DNA of 64,000 bases, taken from CAIKNB01 sp041658705. Lineage in GTDB: Bacteria; Patescibacteriota; Patescibacteriia; 2-12-FULL-60-25. The stretch's first letter is position 1. The number at the start of each line of letters is the position of its first letter. Shown one piece after another: positions 41,633-50,520 of this stretch. The position numbers and the translations under genes are program-made. The stretch covers positions 62,001 through 126,000 of the forward strand of contig JBAZZT010000001.1 of the NCBI GenBank assembly GCA_041658705.1, given 5' to 3'. The notes beneath the pieces are model-generated. The model searched no databases. It saw only the letters and a list, made by a program, of their open reading frames with translations, and was not told where the DNA came from.

Positions 41633-42307
41633 ATGCCCTATCTCCGCGACCTGGCCTTTGTGCTCAAAAAAGAACCGTTCCGCGAACAGGATCGGCGTTA
41701 TTTTTTGTATGGCCGCGAGCACGGGCTGTTGATCGCCGTAGCGCGCGGTTCGTGTTTGAAGAAATCCAAGCAAGCTGGACATCTTGAGCCGTTCAGCGTG
41801 AGTGAAGTCATGCTGGCCAAAGGCGCGGCTTTCGACAAATTGGCGGTCGCGAAAAATAGGTCCGATGGGACCTATAAGACCAATATTCCTACCCTTGCGA
41901 GCTATGCGGTGTGCGGTCGTCTGGCCGAGCTCGTGGTCGCGTTGACGCGGCCCGGCATCTCCGACGTGCGCATTTTTTATCTGCTCGAAGACACGCTCCA
42001 AGCTTTCTCCGGACTCGAGCGTGAACCTTCGCCTGAACGGGCGCGTTTCATCTTGGCTGCCGCCGCGCTCAAGCTGCTGGATTTTTTGGGTTTTGCCCCG
42101 AACGCCGCGATGGCGGAGCAGGCCCCGGAAAATTTTGCGCAGCTTTTTTCTTTCATCCGGCGCTCGCCGCTCGCCGACGCTTTGCGTTTGACCGCGACCA
42201 AAGGCGAGTTGAATTACTTCTGTACTTTCATCGAAGAATCGTTCGAACACACGCATCTCGAAAATCCACGCAGGATCTTCGAAAAAACCGCAGCGTATCT
42301 TACCTGA
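41633..42307 (+). CDS. recO: DNA repair protein RecO
   Basis: 224 residues. The amino-terminal OB-fold region (LRDLAFVLKKEPFREQDRRYFLYGREHGLLIAVARGSCLKKSKQAGHLEPFSV) is characteristic; the family partner role is to load RecA with RecR. The middle is helical. The four-Cys zinc finger of some RecO proteins is missing; only isolated Cys are seen. Shorter than the E. coli protein (242). No Shine-Dalgarno. Confidence 0.85.
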   Translation: MPYLRDLAFVLKKEPFREQDRRYFLYGREHGLLIAVARGSCLKKSKQAGHLEPFSVSEVMLAKGAAFDKLAVAKNRSDGTYKTNIPTLASYAVCGRLAELVVALTRPGISDVRIFYLLEDTLQAFSGLEREPSPERARFILAAAALKLLDFLGFAPNAAMAEQAPENFAQLFSFIRRSPLADALRLTATKGELNYFCTFIEESFEHTHLENPRRIFEKTAAYLT

Positions 42308-42327
42308 CAAAGGTTCTAGATGCCCGA

Positions 42328-42356
42328 TTGACCTCTGTCCCAGGGCGTGATAAGTA
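42328..42356 (+). promoter_or_regulatory. Promoter of the orphan gene at 42396
   Basis: TTGACC (42328-42333), 17 bases, TAAGTA (42351-42356). Confidence 0.65.
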
Positions 42357-42395
42357 CACAAAGTCCTTTTGAAGCGGTTAGAAGAAGGAGTACGA

Positions 42396-43178
42396 ATGGG
42401 CCAGTTTGTTTTGCCTTCGAGCCATCGCGGAATGCCTACGGCCAAGCCGTTCGAGAAACGCAACTTCGGTCGAGGGGAAGTCAACATCGTCAGCGCAGAC
42501 AGGCGCTACAAGATAAAGCAGTTGACTCCCACTGTCCCGCCCGAAGTCTTGGTCGCCGCGTTCGACCAGATCCTCCGGGATTTGGCCAAGACTTGGACGC
42601 GCAATATCCTGATTCGTCGCACGGCGCGGCGCGGATTGATTACGGATTTGCCCAAGGCGTATCGCTTCGTGGCGACTCGCTTGAGGTCGTACAAAGGCCG
42701 CGACGCTATCGAGATCGACCTCTACCTGTATCTGCGTGAGAAATCACAGATCCCGACCTTCCTGCGCGGAGTGACGAAGTTGCCCGGGATGCGCGAACTG
42801 GAGTTCATGGTCAAGACGCGCATCTGGGAAGTCGAAGACTTGATCCTGGAGATGGCGGAGAAGGGGCGCGAGGTGGATAGGCCAATCAAGGATCTGGAGC
42901 GCCAACGCCAAAAGGGGCGCGAAGAACCTCCGCGTTCATTGCGCAATGAACGCATCACGGTAGAGACACGATTGCCCCATTCATCGCTGCCCATCTTCAT
43001 CAGTCTCGGTGCCGTCAACCGGAACCCGAAGACGGGGTTCGACGGCAAACCCATACCGGAAACCTTCGGCAAGCGGCCTGTCCTGGCGCTGCAATCCAAG
43101 GCGCAATATGCGGCCTGGAAACGCAAGCGGCTGCGGACACCCAACGAGTACCGCAACGACCGCCGCTGGCTCAACTGA
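42396..43178 (+). CDS. Hypothetical basic protein, stand-alone cassette
   Basis: 260 residues, not recognised. ATG 42396 follows AGAAGGAG; the in-frame start at 42369 lies too close to the promoter. Very basic (many Arg), with segments FVLPSSHRGMPTAKPFEKRNFGRGEVNIVSADRR-like and RRTARRGLITDLPKAYRFVATRLRSYKGRD. The carboxyl end is Arg/Tyr/Asn-rich. No export signal; nucleic-acid contact is likely by composition only. It has its own promoter and terminator between recO and asnS. Confidence 0.75.
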   Translation: MGQFVLPSSHRGMPTAKPFEKRNFGRGEVNIVSADRRYKIKQLTPTVPPEVLVAAFDQILRDLAKTWTRNILIRRTARRGLITDLPKAYRFVATRLRSYKGRDAIEIDLYLYLREKSQIPTFLRGVTKLPGMRELEFMVKTRIWEVEDLILEMAEKGREVDRPIKDLERQRQKGREEPPRSLRNERITVETRLPHSSLPIFISLGAVNRNPKTGFDGKPIPETFGKRPVLALQSKAQYAAWKRKRLRTPNEYRNDRRWLN

Positions 43179-43201
43179 CTGAACGCAAACTGCGTACGAC
43201 G

Positions 43202-43235
43202 CCCCTCCCCATTGCGCGGGAGGGGGTTTTCTTTT
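43202..43235 (+). terminator. Rho-independent terminator after the orphan gene
   Basis: CCCCTCCC and GGGAGGGG arms, loop of eight, then TTTTCTTTT. Confidence 0.9.
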
Positions 43236-43259
43236 AAGCTACGTTGGGGATAAAAGCCC

Positions 43260-43329
43260 CGGTTCTAGGTTCTGGGTATTAGGTTCTAGGTTTCAGAACC
43301 TAGCACCTAGCACCCAGAACCTAGAACCT
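43260..43329. repeat. Word-type inverted repeat before asnS
   Basis: GGTTCTAGGTTCTGGGTATT words left, CACCCAGAACCTAGAACC words right; ends about 10 bases before the asnS ATG. Same family as 7096-7172. Confidence 0.85.
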
Positions 43330-43339
43330 GAACTTCCAC

Positions 43340-44632
43340 ATGGATTCCTTCATCTCCAAATTCCCCGAAGCGGTCGGGCAAAATGTCAGCGTCAAAGGCT
43401 GGGCATACAATGTGCGCTCGTCGGGCAGCATTGCTTTTTTGCAGTTGCGCGACGGATCAGGTTTTGCACAGGCTGTGGTGGTAAAAAGCAACGTGGATGA
43501 AGCGTCCTGGAAAGCGGCAGTCGAAACGACGATTGAATCTTCCGTCCAGGTCACGGGCTTGGTCTCCAAACATCCCAAACAAGAAGGCGTATACGAATTG
43601 CAGGCGAGCAAAGTCGAGCTCATCCAAAAAGCCGAGGAATATCCCATCGGCAAAAAAGAACACGGGCCGGATTTTTTGCTCGACAACCGCCATCTGTGGC
43701 TGCGCGCGCCTACGCAATGGGCCGTGCTGCGCGTGCGCAACGAAATCATCTACGCGACTTACGATTGGATGCGCGACAACGGCTTCCTTAAGATAGATTC
43801 GCCGATCTTGACTCCGAATGCCTGCGAAGGCACGACGGAACTTTTTGAGATCGACTACTTCGGCGAGCGTAAAGCGTATCTGGCGCAGTCCGGCCAGCTG
43901 TATAGCGAAGCCGCTATCTTCTCGGTCGGTCGCTGTTTCGATTTCGGTCCGGTGTTCCGAGCCGAAAAATCCAAGACGCGCCGCCATCTGACCGAATTCT
44001 GGATGATGGATGCCGAAGCCGCGTTCGTGGAGCATGAAGGCAACATGCAAATCCAAGAGGAACTCATCACCTTCATCGTCAAACGAGTGCTCGCAAACTG
44101 CGCGGCTGAACTCAAGCTCCTGGAACGGGACATCGAGCCGCTCAAAAAAGTCGAGCCGCCGTTTGAGCGCCTGACCCATGCTGCGGCCATCAAGATCTTG
44201 CGCGACAAGGGGAGTGACATCGGCGAGATGGACGACTTTGGTGCCGATGACGAGACCACGCTGACGCAACTTTACGACAAGCCGATCTTCATCGAAAAAT
44301 ATCCGGCTGCGGTCAAAGCGTTTTACATGAAGCGCGACCCCGCCGATCCGACGCGCGCCTTGAATTCCGATCTGCTTGCGCCCGAAGGCTATGGCGAGAT
44401 CAGCGGCGGCAGCCAGCGCGAAGACGATTACGACGAGATCCTCAAACGCGTGCGCGAACACCATCTGCCGGAAAAAGAATTCCAATGGTATCTCGATCTG
44501 CGCCGCTACGGCTCGGTCCCGCACTCCGGTTTCGGCTACGGTCTGGAGCGCATCGTGGCCTGGATCTGCGGCTTGCACCACGTACGCGAAACCATCCCAT
44601 TCCCGAGACTGATCAATCGGTTGGAGCCTTAA
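43340..44632 (+). CDS. asnS: Asparaginyl-tRNA synthetase
   Basis: 430 residues, class IIb. The amino-terminal OB anticodon domain reads VSVKGWAYNVRSSGSIAFLQLRDGSG. Motif 2 is VFRAEKSKTRRHLTEFWMMDAE and motif 3 GFGYGLERIVAWICGLHHVRETIPFPR. Both the Asn-type and Asp-type enzymes are in this window, which suggests direct charging of tRNA-Asn rather than amidation. No Shine-Dalgarno. Confidence 0.95.
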   Translation: MDSFISKFPEAVGQNVSVKGWAYNVRSSGSIAFLQLRDGSGFAQAVVVKSNVDEASWKAAVETTIESSVQVTGLVSKHPKQEGVYELQASKVELIQKAEEYPIGKKEHGPDFLLDNRHLWLRAPTQWAVLRVRNEIIYATYDWMRDNGFLKIDSPILTPNACEGTTELFEIDYFGERKAYLAQSGQLYSEAAIFSVGRCFDFGPVFRAEKSKTRRHLTEFWMMDAEAAFVEHEGNMQIQEELITFIVKRVLANCAAELKLLERDIEPLKKVEPPFERLTHAAAIKILRDKGSDIGEMDDFGADDETTLTQLYDKPIFIEKYPAAVKAFYMKRDPADPTRALNSDLLAPEGYGEISGGSQREDDYDEILKRVREHHLPEKEFQWYLDLRRYGSVPHSGFGYGLERIVAWICGLHHVRETIPFPRLINRLEP

Positions 44633-44674
44633 ATAGAGCGTTAAAGAGGTGGAATCGGGGTGAGACTCTGCATA

Positions 44675-44680
44675 TATAAT
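44675..44680 (+). promoter_or_regulatory. -10 element before the gene at 44703
   Basis: A perfect TATAAT about 23 bases before the start codon. No convincing -35 at the right distance. Confidence 0.45.
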
Positions 44681-44702
44681 CGCGGCGTGATATCCTGGCG
44701 CC

Positions 44703-45773
44703 ATGTCCAGACGTTCAAAAAGCGGCGCCAAGACCAATCCGGCGCTGGTCATTTTCGCCACTGTACTCGTGGTCGGCGGCATAGTCGCGACGGCGTATTT
44801 TTCCTCGCATCCGGCGAATACGGAAAAGTCTAAAGTCGAAAGTCTAAAGTCGAAAGTCGGAAATTCTACTTTCGATATTCGAAATTCGAATACCTCGACC
44901 ATCCTGCTCGTCAACGCGGATGCGGTTACGCTGCTTGAGGCGGGCAAAGAAGCGCAAAGATTCAGCAAGCAGGAGTTCGCGAACAAATTCGATGCTTCAA
45001 ATTTGCCCGTCGAAGGTTCTGACGCAGCCAACGGATCTAAAGTCTATTTGACCCTTGCGCCAGGGGTTTATGCTTCCGACTTGCCGGCCAGTCCCGATCA
45101 TCGATTCACGGCGCGATTCGGCAAGCCAAGAGCCGATGGCGCGCCGGTGATCGAGTTCAGACAAGCTGGCCAAGACGCGGCGAGTTTGGTCTTGCGCGAT
45201 AAAGCCGGCAAGCCGCTCAAGGACGCGAGTCTGCTCGGCTGGTTAGATGGCCGCAGCCTGGCTTTTACCGCGCTCGCCTCAAGCACGCGCGCCGTTTATG
45301 TCGCGGCGTATGACGGCGTACAACGCTTGCTTGCGCCTTTGCCCGACGACACGATTTATCTCGACGTGCGCGACGGCGCGATTTGGTATACGACCGCGAC
45401 TCCGGGCGAAGGTCTGGAATCGCAACCGCGCGGACCATCTGAATTGCACCGCGTAAATTCCAGCGGCGCAGATCTTTTGCTGGCCAAGGAACAAAATCAA
45501 GTGATCGTGAATGTCGTGCCCTGGAAGGATGCATTCTCCTATCTCATCGACGACGGTCAAGCTTGGTATTCGAGTTTTGATGGCGCCACGCGTCTGCCTT
45601 TGGGCAAACGTAAACCGTTGGTCTTCACTTTGGACGGCGCGCTTTTGCTGCGCGACGGTTTTGATCTCGCCCTCTTCGATCCGCTGACTTCCCAAACGCA
45701 AAAGATCGGAAGCGTGCCCGAAGGCAGCGTCGCGGCTTTTTCCGTCCAACATCTCGACGAGACAGCGAAATAA
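44703..45773 (+). CDS. Membrane-anchored hypothetical protein with a repeat inside its frame
   Basis: 356 residues. The amino end is basic then a hydrophobic helix (LVIFATVLVVGGIVATAYF, residues about 15-33), a signal anchor; the rest should be outside. Residues 41-65 are coded by a word-type repeat of AAGTCTAAAGTCGA words and read as SKVESLKSKVG-like linker. The remainder has repeated beta-type segments (YVAAYDGVQRLLAPLPDDTIYLDVRDGAIWYTT, SYLIDDGQAWYSSFDG) suggesting a beta-propeller-like fold, as inference. No known family is recognised. The next gene starts 21 bases later. Confidence 0.75.
   Translation: MSRRSKSGAKTNPALVIFATVLVVGGIVATAYFSSHPANTEKSKVESLKSKVGNSTFDIRNSNTSTILLVNADAVTLLEAGKEAQRFSKQEFANKFDASNLPVEGSDAANGSKVYLTLAPGVYASDLPASPDHRFTARFGKPRADGAPVIEFRQAGQDAASLVLRDKAGKPLKDASLLGWLDGRSLAFTALASSTRAVYVAAYDGVQRLLAPLPDDTIYLDVRDGAIWYTTATPGEGLESQPRGPSELHRVNSSGADLLLAKEQNQVIVNVVPWKDAFSYLIDDGQAWYSSFDGATRLPLGKRKPLVFTLDGALLLRDGFDLALFDPLTSQTQKIGSVPEGSVAAFSVQHLDETAK
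44823..44897. repeat. Word-type inverted repeat inside a coding frame
   Basis: AAGTCTAAAGTCGAAAGTCT words left, TTTCGATATTCGAAATTCGA words right, in frame. The left words match the intergenic repeat at 20905. Confidence 0.8.
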
Positions 45774-45794
45774 AAGTAAACTACCGCCATACCT

Positions 45795-46538
45795 ATGGAT
45801 AACGTAAAAGTTTTGAAGGGATTGGTGATTTGGAGCGTGGTCGCGCTCGCCATACTGCTGTTCATCCCCGGTCTGTTGATCATGTTCTTGTTGGGACGTT
45901 ATTCCGACACTTTGATCCAAGACATCAGCCGAACGCCGGCCCCAAGCGAAACGACGAACGGCACGCTGGGCGAAAAGGGGAGCACTTGCGGCGGATCATC
46001 GCGCTTGCCCTGTTCACCCGGTTTGACCTGCAGCGTGGAGCTGAACAGTCCGACCACCGGAGTTTGTCAGGATGGCAAATCCGCTGCCAAGAACAATGTT
46101 TATAGATACGAGCTGGCCGAAGGCGCGTCTTGCCTAAGTGTTTTTGATGTCTGTGCCGCCGGATTGTATTGCAAGAACGACCCCGAGTCTGAAGGACCTG
46201 ATGGCCACTGCACAAAAACCACGGATAAAACGCCGCAGATCGTGCAGTTCAAGCTCGCCGGAGCCGAGTTAGCTGCCGGCAAATATCTGGCTAAGCCCGG
46301 GACCAAGTTGAGTTTGAGCGTCAAAACCCTCAACGCGGATAAAGTCGAAGCGTATTTCATCTACAACGACACGCAAAAATCAGGCATCGAAATCAAACTG
46401 AAGCGCGGCACAGGCGGACAATACACCGGTGAGAAGGAATTTACGGTCGAACAGGGCATGGACGGCACTTTTGAGTTTTTCGCCTATAAAACCAATGATT
46501 ACTCCGGAGCGGTCGCGCCGTTTGCGGCTTCGGAATAA
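45795..46538 (+). CDS. Membrane-anchored, Cys-rich hypothetical protein
   Basis: 247 residues. A hydrophobic helix near residues 11-32 (VIWSVVALAILLFIPGLLIMFLLG) anchors it. Residues about 55-140 hold two Cys clusters (STCGGSSRLPCSPGLTCS and ASCLSVFDVCAAGLYC, then GHC), about nine Cys, likely disulfide-bonded outside the cell. The last 90 residues are beta-rich (QIVQFKLAGAELAAGKYLAKPGTKLSLSV, VEAYFIYND). Unknown family. It follows the gene at 44703 and may share its transcript. Confidence 0.7.
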   Translation: MDNVKVLKGLVIWSVVALAILLFIPGLLIMFLLGRYSDTLIQDISRTPAPSETTNGTLGEKGSTCGGSSRLPCSPGLTCSVELNSPTTGVCQDGKSAAKNNVYRYELAEGASCLSVFDVCAAGLYCKNDPESEGPDGHCTKTTDKTPQIVQFKLAGAELAAGKYLAKPGTKLSLSVKTLNADKVEAYFIYNDTQKSGIEIKLKRGTGGQYTGEKEFTVEQGMDGTFEFFAYKTNDYSGAVAPFAASE

Positions 46539-46559
46539 GCTGTGTAAAGTGGTTCGGAT

Positions 46560-47957
46560 ATGACACGGGTGACGAATCTCGAAGCTGTGGCGCAAACGGG
46601 GGAGTTGGTGACTCTCGCCGGTTGGGTCAATGTGCGCCGCGACATGGGCAAGATCGCGTTTTTCGATTTGCGCGATCGCTCGGGCATCATGCAAGTGGTC
46701 GTGGTGCCGTCTGAACTCGACGAAGCGTCGCAAGAGTTGGTTTCGGGCGTGCGCCCGGAATATTGCTTGGAGATCCAAGGCGTCGTCCAAGTCCGCAACG
46801 CCAAACAGATCAACCCCAACATGCCCACGGGCACGGTCGAGGTCTTGGCCAAGAAAATCACCATCCTGAATCCGTCCAAGACGCCGCCGTTCGAATTGGA
46901 AAATACCTCCGGCATCAACGAAGAGTTGCGCCTCAAATATCGCTATCTCGACTTGCGCAGTCCGCGCATGCTCAAAAATTTGATCCTGCGCGACAAGGTC
47001 ATAACTTTTTTGCGCGACTTTTTGCACGCGCGCGACTTCGTCGAAGTCGAGACGCCGTACATCACCAAAGGCACGCCCGAGGGTGCGCGCGAATTCATCA
47101 TCCCATCGCGTCAGCATCCGGGTAAGTTCTACGCTTTGCCGCAATCACCCCAACAATTCAAGCAACTGCTCATGGTCGCGGGGCTGGAACGCTATTTCCA
47201 GATCGCGCGCTGCTTCCGCGACGAGGACCAACGCGGCGACCGTCAACCTGAATTTACGCAGCTCGACCTCGAGATGTCATTCGTGGAACGCGAGGACGTG
47301 CTGGCTTTGGTCGAGGAGATGATGATCAAGCTGGTCCAAGCGGTCACGCCGGAAAAAAAGATCCAGCAGATTCCGTTCCCGCGCTTGTCTTACGCCGAAG
47401 CCATGGAAAAGTACGGGAGTGATAAACCTGATTTGCGTGAGGACAAGACCGACCCCGACCTTTTGGCTTTCGCCTGGATCCTCGATTTCCCGTTTTTCGA
47501 AAAGACCGACGAAGGCGGCTGGACCTTCAGCCACAACCCGTTCTCGCGCCCCAAGACTGAACATATGCCGTGGCTCCTGGAAAAATCGCACGTGGGTGAA
47601 ATCTTGACTACGCAATACGACTTGGTGCTGAACGGTTATGAAGCGGGCGGCGGCAGCATCCGCAACCACGAACCGGAAGCGTTAAAAAAAGTATTTGAGA
47701 TCATGGGCTTTAGCGAAGACGAAATCCAGGCGCAGTTTGGTCACATGCTCGAGGCGTTTTCTTTCGGCGCGCCGCCGCATGGAGGCATTGCGCCGGGACT
47801 GGATCGTCTCGTCATGCTCTTGGCCAACGAACCTAACATCCGAGAAGTCATCGCTTTCCCCAAGACCGGCGACGCGCGCGACCTAATGATGGGCGCGCCT
47901 TCCGAAATGCCGCCCAAGAGCCTGAAGGAAGTCCATATAAAGATAAATAATCAATAA
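46560..47957 (+). CDS. aspS: Aspartyl-tRNA synthetase, short form without GAD insertion
   Basis: 465 residues; bacterial AspRS is about 590. The OB domain reads VTLAGWVNVRRDMGKIAFFDLRDRSGIMQVVV. Motif 2 is FQIARCFRDEDQRGDRQPEFTQLDLEMSFV; the block SDKPDLR follows closely, then motif 3 GIAPGLDRLVMLL. The roughly 120-residue GAD insertion between motifs 2 and 3 is missing. The GDRQPEFTQLD and GAPPHGG patterns are bacterial, so it is a trimmed bacterial enzyme. Whether it charges only tRNA-Asp or also tRNA-Asn is open. Confidence 0.95.
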   Translation: MTRVTNLEAVAQTGELVTLAGWVNVRRDMGKIAFFDLRDRSGIMQVVVVPSELDEASQELVSGVRPEYCLEIQGVVQVRNAKQINPNMPTGTVEVLAKKITILNPSKTPPFELENTSGINEELRLKYRYLDLRSPRMLKNLILRDKVITFLRDFLHARDFVEVETPYITKGTPEGAREFIIPSRQHPGKFYALPQSPQQFKQLLMVAGLERYFQIARCFRDEDQRGDRQPEFTQLDLEMSFVEREDVLALVEEMMIKLVQAVTPEKKIQQIPFPRLSYAEAMEKYGSDKPDLREDKTDPDLLAFAWILDFPFFEKTDEGGWTFSHNPFSRPKTEHMPWLLEKSHVGEILTTQYDLVLNGYEAGGGSIRNHEPEALKKVFEIMGFSEDEIQAQFGHMLEAFSFGAPPHGGIAPGLDRLVMLLANEPNIREVIAFPKTGDARDLMMGAPSEMPPKSLKEVHIKINNQ

Positions 47958-48016
47958 GCAATAAACAATAATCAATAGTCGTGAAATTGATTATTGGAGC
48001 TTGATTATTGGTTATT
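47948..48016. repeat. Word-type inverted repeat between aspS and scpA
   Basis: AATCAATAAGCAATAAACAA words left, TTGATTATTGGAGCTTGATT words right. It starts in the last codons of aspS and ends some 20 bases before scpA. Confidence 0.8.
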
Positions 48017-48035
48017 TTTAGGCTATTATCGCCTT

Positions 48036-48779
48036 GTGCCGGTATCGTTCAAGATAGAGCGTTTTGAAGGACCTCTGGATCTCCTGCTTCAGCTTGTAGA
48101 GCAGGAGAAGCTTGATATTTCCCAAGTTTCTTTAGCCACCGTAGCCGACCAATTCGTGCGCCACATGCAGGCCAATCCGGACATCCCGCTTGAGGAGATG
48201 GCTGATTTTCTGGTCGTGGCGGCTAAGCTGGTGTATATCAAATCGCGTCTGCTCATGCCTGACTTAGCGGATGCCGCGTTGGATGAAGGGCCTGATCTGG
48301 AAGCGCAATTGCGCGCTTATCGCATGTTCGTCAAAGTCTCGCGGCACATCGATCAAGTCTGGAAGTCAGGCTTGAGATCGTTTGCGCGTACCAAACGAGC
48401 GTGGCGACAGCAAGAAGTTAAATTTACGCCGCCTCCCGGAGTCGATGCATCGGTCCTGCACGCCGCCATGCAGCGTGTCGTCGCGCGACTTGAACCTCTG
48501 GCCAAGTTGCCCAAAGCGGCGCTCGAACGCGCCTTCTCGGTCGAGGATAAGATTCGCGATTTATTCAAGCGCATCCGCGAACATGCCAAGATGAAATTCT
48601 CCGCCTTCGTCGGCGGCAAAGCCACCAAAGCCGAAACGGTGGCGAGTTTCCTGGCGCTGCTCGAACTGGTCAAACAGCGTTTCGTGCGCGTCAACCAATC
48701 CAATCTGTTCGAGGACATCCACATCGAAGCCCACCCTGATATCCCGCAAAACGAACCGTTCGCCGAAGCCTACGTATGA
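48036..48779 (+). CDS. scpA: Segregation and condensation protein ScpA
   Basis: 247 residues. GTG at 48036 is taken as start because the frame before it (from TTG 47994) is repeat sequence. FEGPLDLLLQLVEQEKLDISQVSLATVADQFV is the ScpA signature; the middle LVVAAKLVYIKSRLLMP also fits. It is the kleisin that bridges SMC heads. The carboxyl end includes FLALLELVKQRFVRVNQSNLFEDI. scpB follows after a repeat. Confidence 0.93.
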   Translation: MPVSFKIERFEGPLDLLLQLVEQEKLDISQVSLATVADQFVRHMQANPDIPLEEMADFLVVAAKLVYIKSRLLMPDLADAALDEGPDLEAQLRAYRMFVKVSRHIDQVWKSGLRSFARTKRAWRQQEVKFTPPPGVDASVLHAAMQRVVARLEPLAKLPKAALERAFSVEDKIRDLFKRIREHAKMKFSAFVGGKATKAETVASFLALLELVKQRFVRVNQSNLFEDIHIEAHPDIPQNEPFAEAYV

Positions 48780-48781
48780 GG

Positions 48782-48864
48782 ATTAATTACGAATTACAAA
48801 TGCCAAATGCCAAATTGTTTGACTTAGTTCATAATTCGTCATTTGGCATTCGTCATTTGGCATT
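48782..48864. repeat. Word-type inverted repeat between scpA and scpB
   Basis: AATTACGAATTACAAATGCC words left, CGTCATTTGGCATTCGTCAT words right; ends three bases before scpB. Confidence 0.85.
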
Positions 48865-48867
48865 CTT

Positions 48868-49446
48868 ATGAATCTCGACGCCCAAATCGAAGCCGTGCTC
48901 TTCGCCGCCGCCAAACCGTTCAACCTGAAACGCTTGGCGGAGGTTTGCGCTTGCACCACGGACCAAGCCAAGTCCGCGCTCGTGGTCTTGGGTGAGCGTC
49001 TAGATGCGAGCGGAGGCGGAATCATGTTGCAGTCCATCGGCCACGAATACGAACTGGTCACGCGGCCGGAAGCTGCCGAACTGGTCGCACACGTGACGAG
49101 CGAAGAAGCACAAGGTGAGCTGACGCGCGCCGCGCTCGAGACTTTGACCATCTTGGCTTATCGCGGACCCATGACCAGGCCGGAGCTGGAGCAAATCCGC
49201 GGCGTGCACTCCGCCATCATCTTGCGCAACCTCATGATCCGGGGACTGGTGGAACAAAAGGAAGAGGGCACGCTGGGCCAGCCGGTTCATTCCGTGACTT
49301 TCGAGTTCATGCACCACTTGGGATTGTCCGGCGCCGATAAATTGCCCGATTACGCAGAGCTGCGTGGACACGCTGCGCTCGAAGACGTCTTGGATCAATT
49401 GAAAGAAATTAAGCCTGAAAAAACAAATAATGAAAATAGTAGCTAG
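48868..49446 (+). CDS. scpB: Segregation and condensation protein ScpB
   Basis: 192 residues. LDAQIEAVLFAAAKPFNLKRLAEV, LVTRPEAAELV and ETLTILAYRGPMTRPELEQIRGVHSAIILRNLMIRGLVE are typical winged-helix ScpB blocks. It acts with ScpA and SMC in chromosome compaction. The last two codons and the stop (AGTAGCTAG) are already the first words of the next repeat. Confidence 0.95.
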   Translation: MNLDAQIEAVLFAAAKPFNLKRLAEVCACTTDQAKSALVVLGERLDASGGGIMLQSIGHEYELVTRPEAAELVAHVTSEEAQGELTRAALETLTILAYRGPMTRPELEQIRGVHSAIILRNLMIRGLVEQKEEGTLGQPVHSVTFEFMHHLGLSGADKLPDYAELRGHAALEDVLDQLKEIKPEKTNNENSS

Positions 49447-49524
49447 TATTTGGTAGCTAGTAGCTAGTATGTCGAAATACCAGCTACCAGCTACTAGATA
49501 CCAGCTACTAGATACCAGCTACTC
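49438..49524. repeat. Word-type inverted repeat between scpB and the carboxypeptidase gene
   Basis: AGTAGCTAGTATTTGGTAGC words left, ATACCAGCTACCAGCTACTA words right; ends six bases before the ATG. Same family as 59810-59872. Confidence 0.85.
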
Positions 49525-49530
49525 CCTCTT

Positions 49531-50442
49531 ATGCTCGGAACCTTGCTCGGCGCCATCGCAGCCATCGCCATCGGAGACCCGGTACACGCCCAAACGGTCG
49601 TGGATACTTATTTTAACGATAAAACCACCCCTTTGAGCGTGGCTGATATCCAACTCAAACCCGTCAAAAAGCGCCCGGAAAGCCTGGGTATCAAGACTTC
49701 CGCGCAGGCCGTCTTCGTGGCGGATTTGGCCACCGGCAACGTGCTTTACGCCAAGGATCCGCATAAAGTGATGCCCATCGCGAGCCTGACCAAATTGGTC
49801 ACGGCCATGGTCTTTTTGGACTTGAAACCGGATTTGAATAAGACTTTAGTGTTCCAGCCGGAAGATTTCGACGGCGAAAGCAAACCAGTCTTCAAACCAG
49901 GCGAAGAGATAACCTATCGCGACGCGCTGCGGTCCATGCTCGTCGGTTCGGTCAACGCTTGCGCCAAAGCCCTGGCGCGGACGACTTTGGGCGAGAAAAA
50001 ATTCGTGGCCGCGATGAACGACAAAGCGCGCGCGCTGCATCTGAACACGCCGATCTTTGTCGAACCGAGCGGCATCAATCCGCGCAACCAATCCAGCGCC
50101 GCAGACGTGGCCGCGCTCATCTCCAGCGCCGTCGCGTATCCGGAAGTAAAAGCCAACGCACAATTTTCCGAGGTGACCGTCAAGGGCAAATCCGGCCAGT
50201 CATACCTGATCAAAACCACCAACAATCTGTTAGGCAGCTTTTTGAACAAAAAACCTTATACCATCACGGCAGCCAAGACCGGCTCGTTGCCTGAAGCGGG
50301 TTATTGCATGGCGCAAATCACGCGGAATGAGCGCGGCAATCAGGTCGTGGCGGTCGAACTGGGAAGCGAAAATCATTTTTCACGTTATCAAGACATCAAG
50401 GCGCTGACTTCTTGGGCATTTGATGCGTATGAGTGGAGGTGA
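49531..50442 (+). CDS. D-alanyl-D-alanine carboxypeptidase (PBP5 family, S11)
   Basis: 303 residues. Penicillin-binding serine peptidase that trims the terminal D-Ala from stem peptides. The three active-site motifs are SLTK (residues 85-88), SVN (140-142) and KTG (249-251). A short hydrophobic amino end (TLLGAIAAIAIGDPVHAQ) looks like a cleaved signal peptide. The carboxyl membrane-anchor domain of E. coli PBP5 is missing. With ddl at 17960 this supports a peptidoglycan wall. No Shine-Dalgarno. Confidence 0.93.
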   Translation: MLGTLLGAIAAIAIGDPVHAQTVVDTYFNDKTTPLSVADIQLKPVKKRPESLGIKTSAQAVFVADLATGNVLYAKDPHKVMPIASLTKLVTAMVFLDLKPDLNKTLVFQPEDFDGESKPVFKPGEEITYRDALRSMLVGSVNACAKALARTTLGEKKFVAAMNDKARALHLNTPIFVEPSGINPRNQSSAADVAALISSAVAYPEVKANAQFSEVTVKGKSGQSYLIKTTNNLLGSFLNKKPYTITAAKTGSLPEAGYCMAQITRNERGNQVVAVELGSENHFSRYQDIKALTSWAFDAYEWR

Positions 50443-50443
50443 G

Positions 50444-50519
50444 GGTTCACGGAACACGGATCATGGAACACGGAACATGATTCTTGATCCATGCTCCGTG
50501 TTCCACGTTCCGTGATTCA
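50444..50519. repeat. Word-type inverted repeat before the glycosyltransferase gene
   Basis: TTCACGGAACACGGATCATG words left, TCCGTGTTCCACGTTCCGTG words right; ends one base before the ATG at 50521. Confidence 0.85.
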
Positions 50520-50520
50520 T

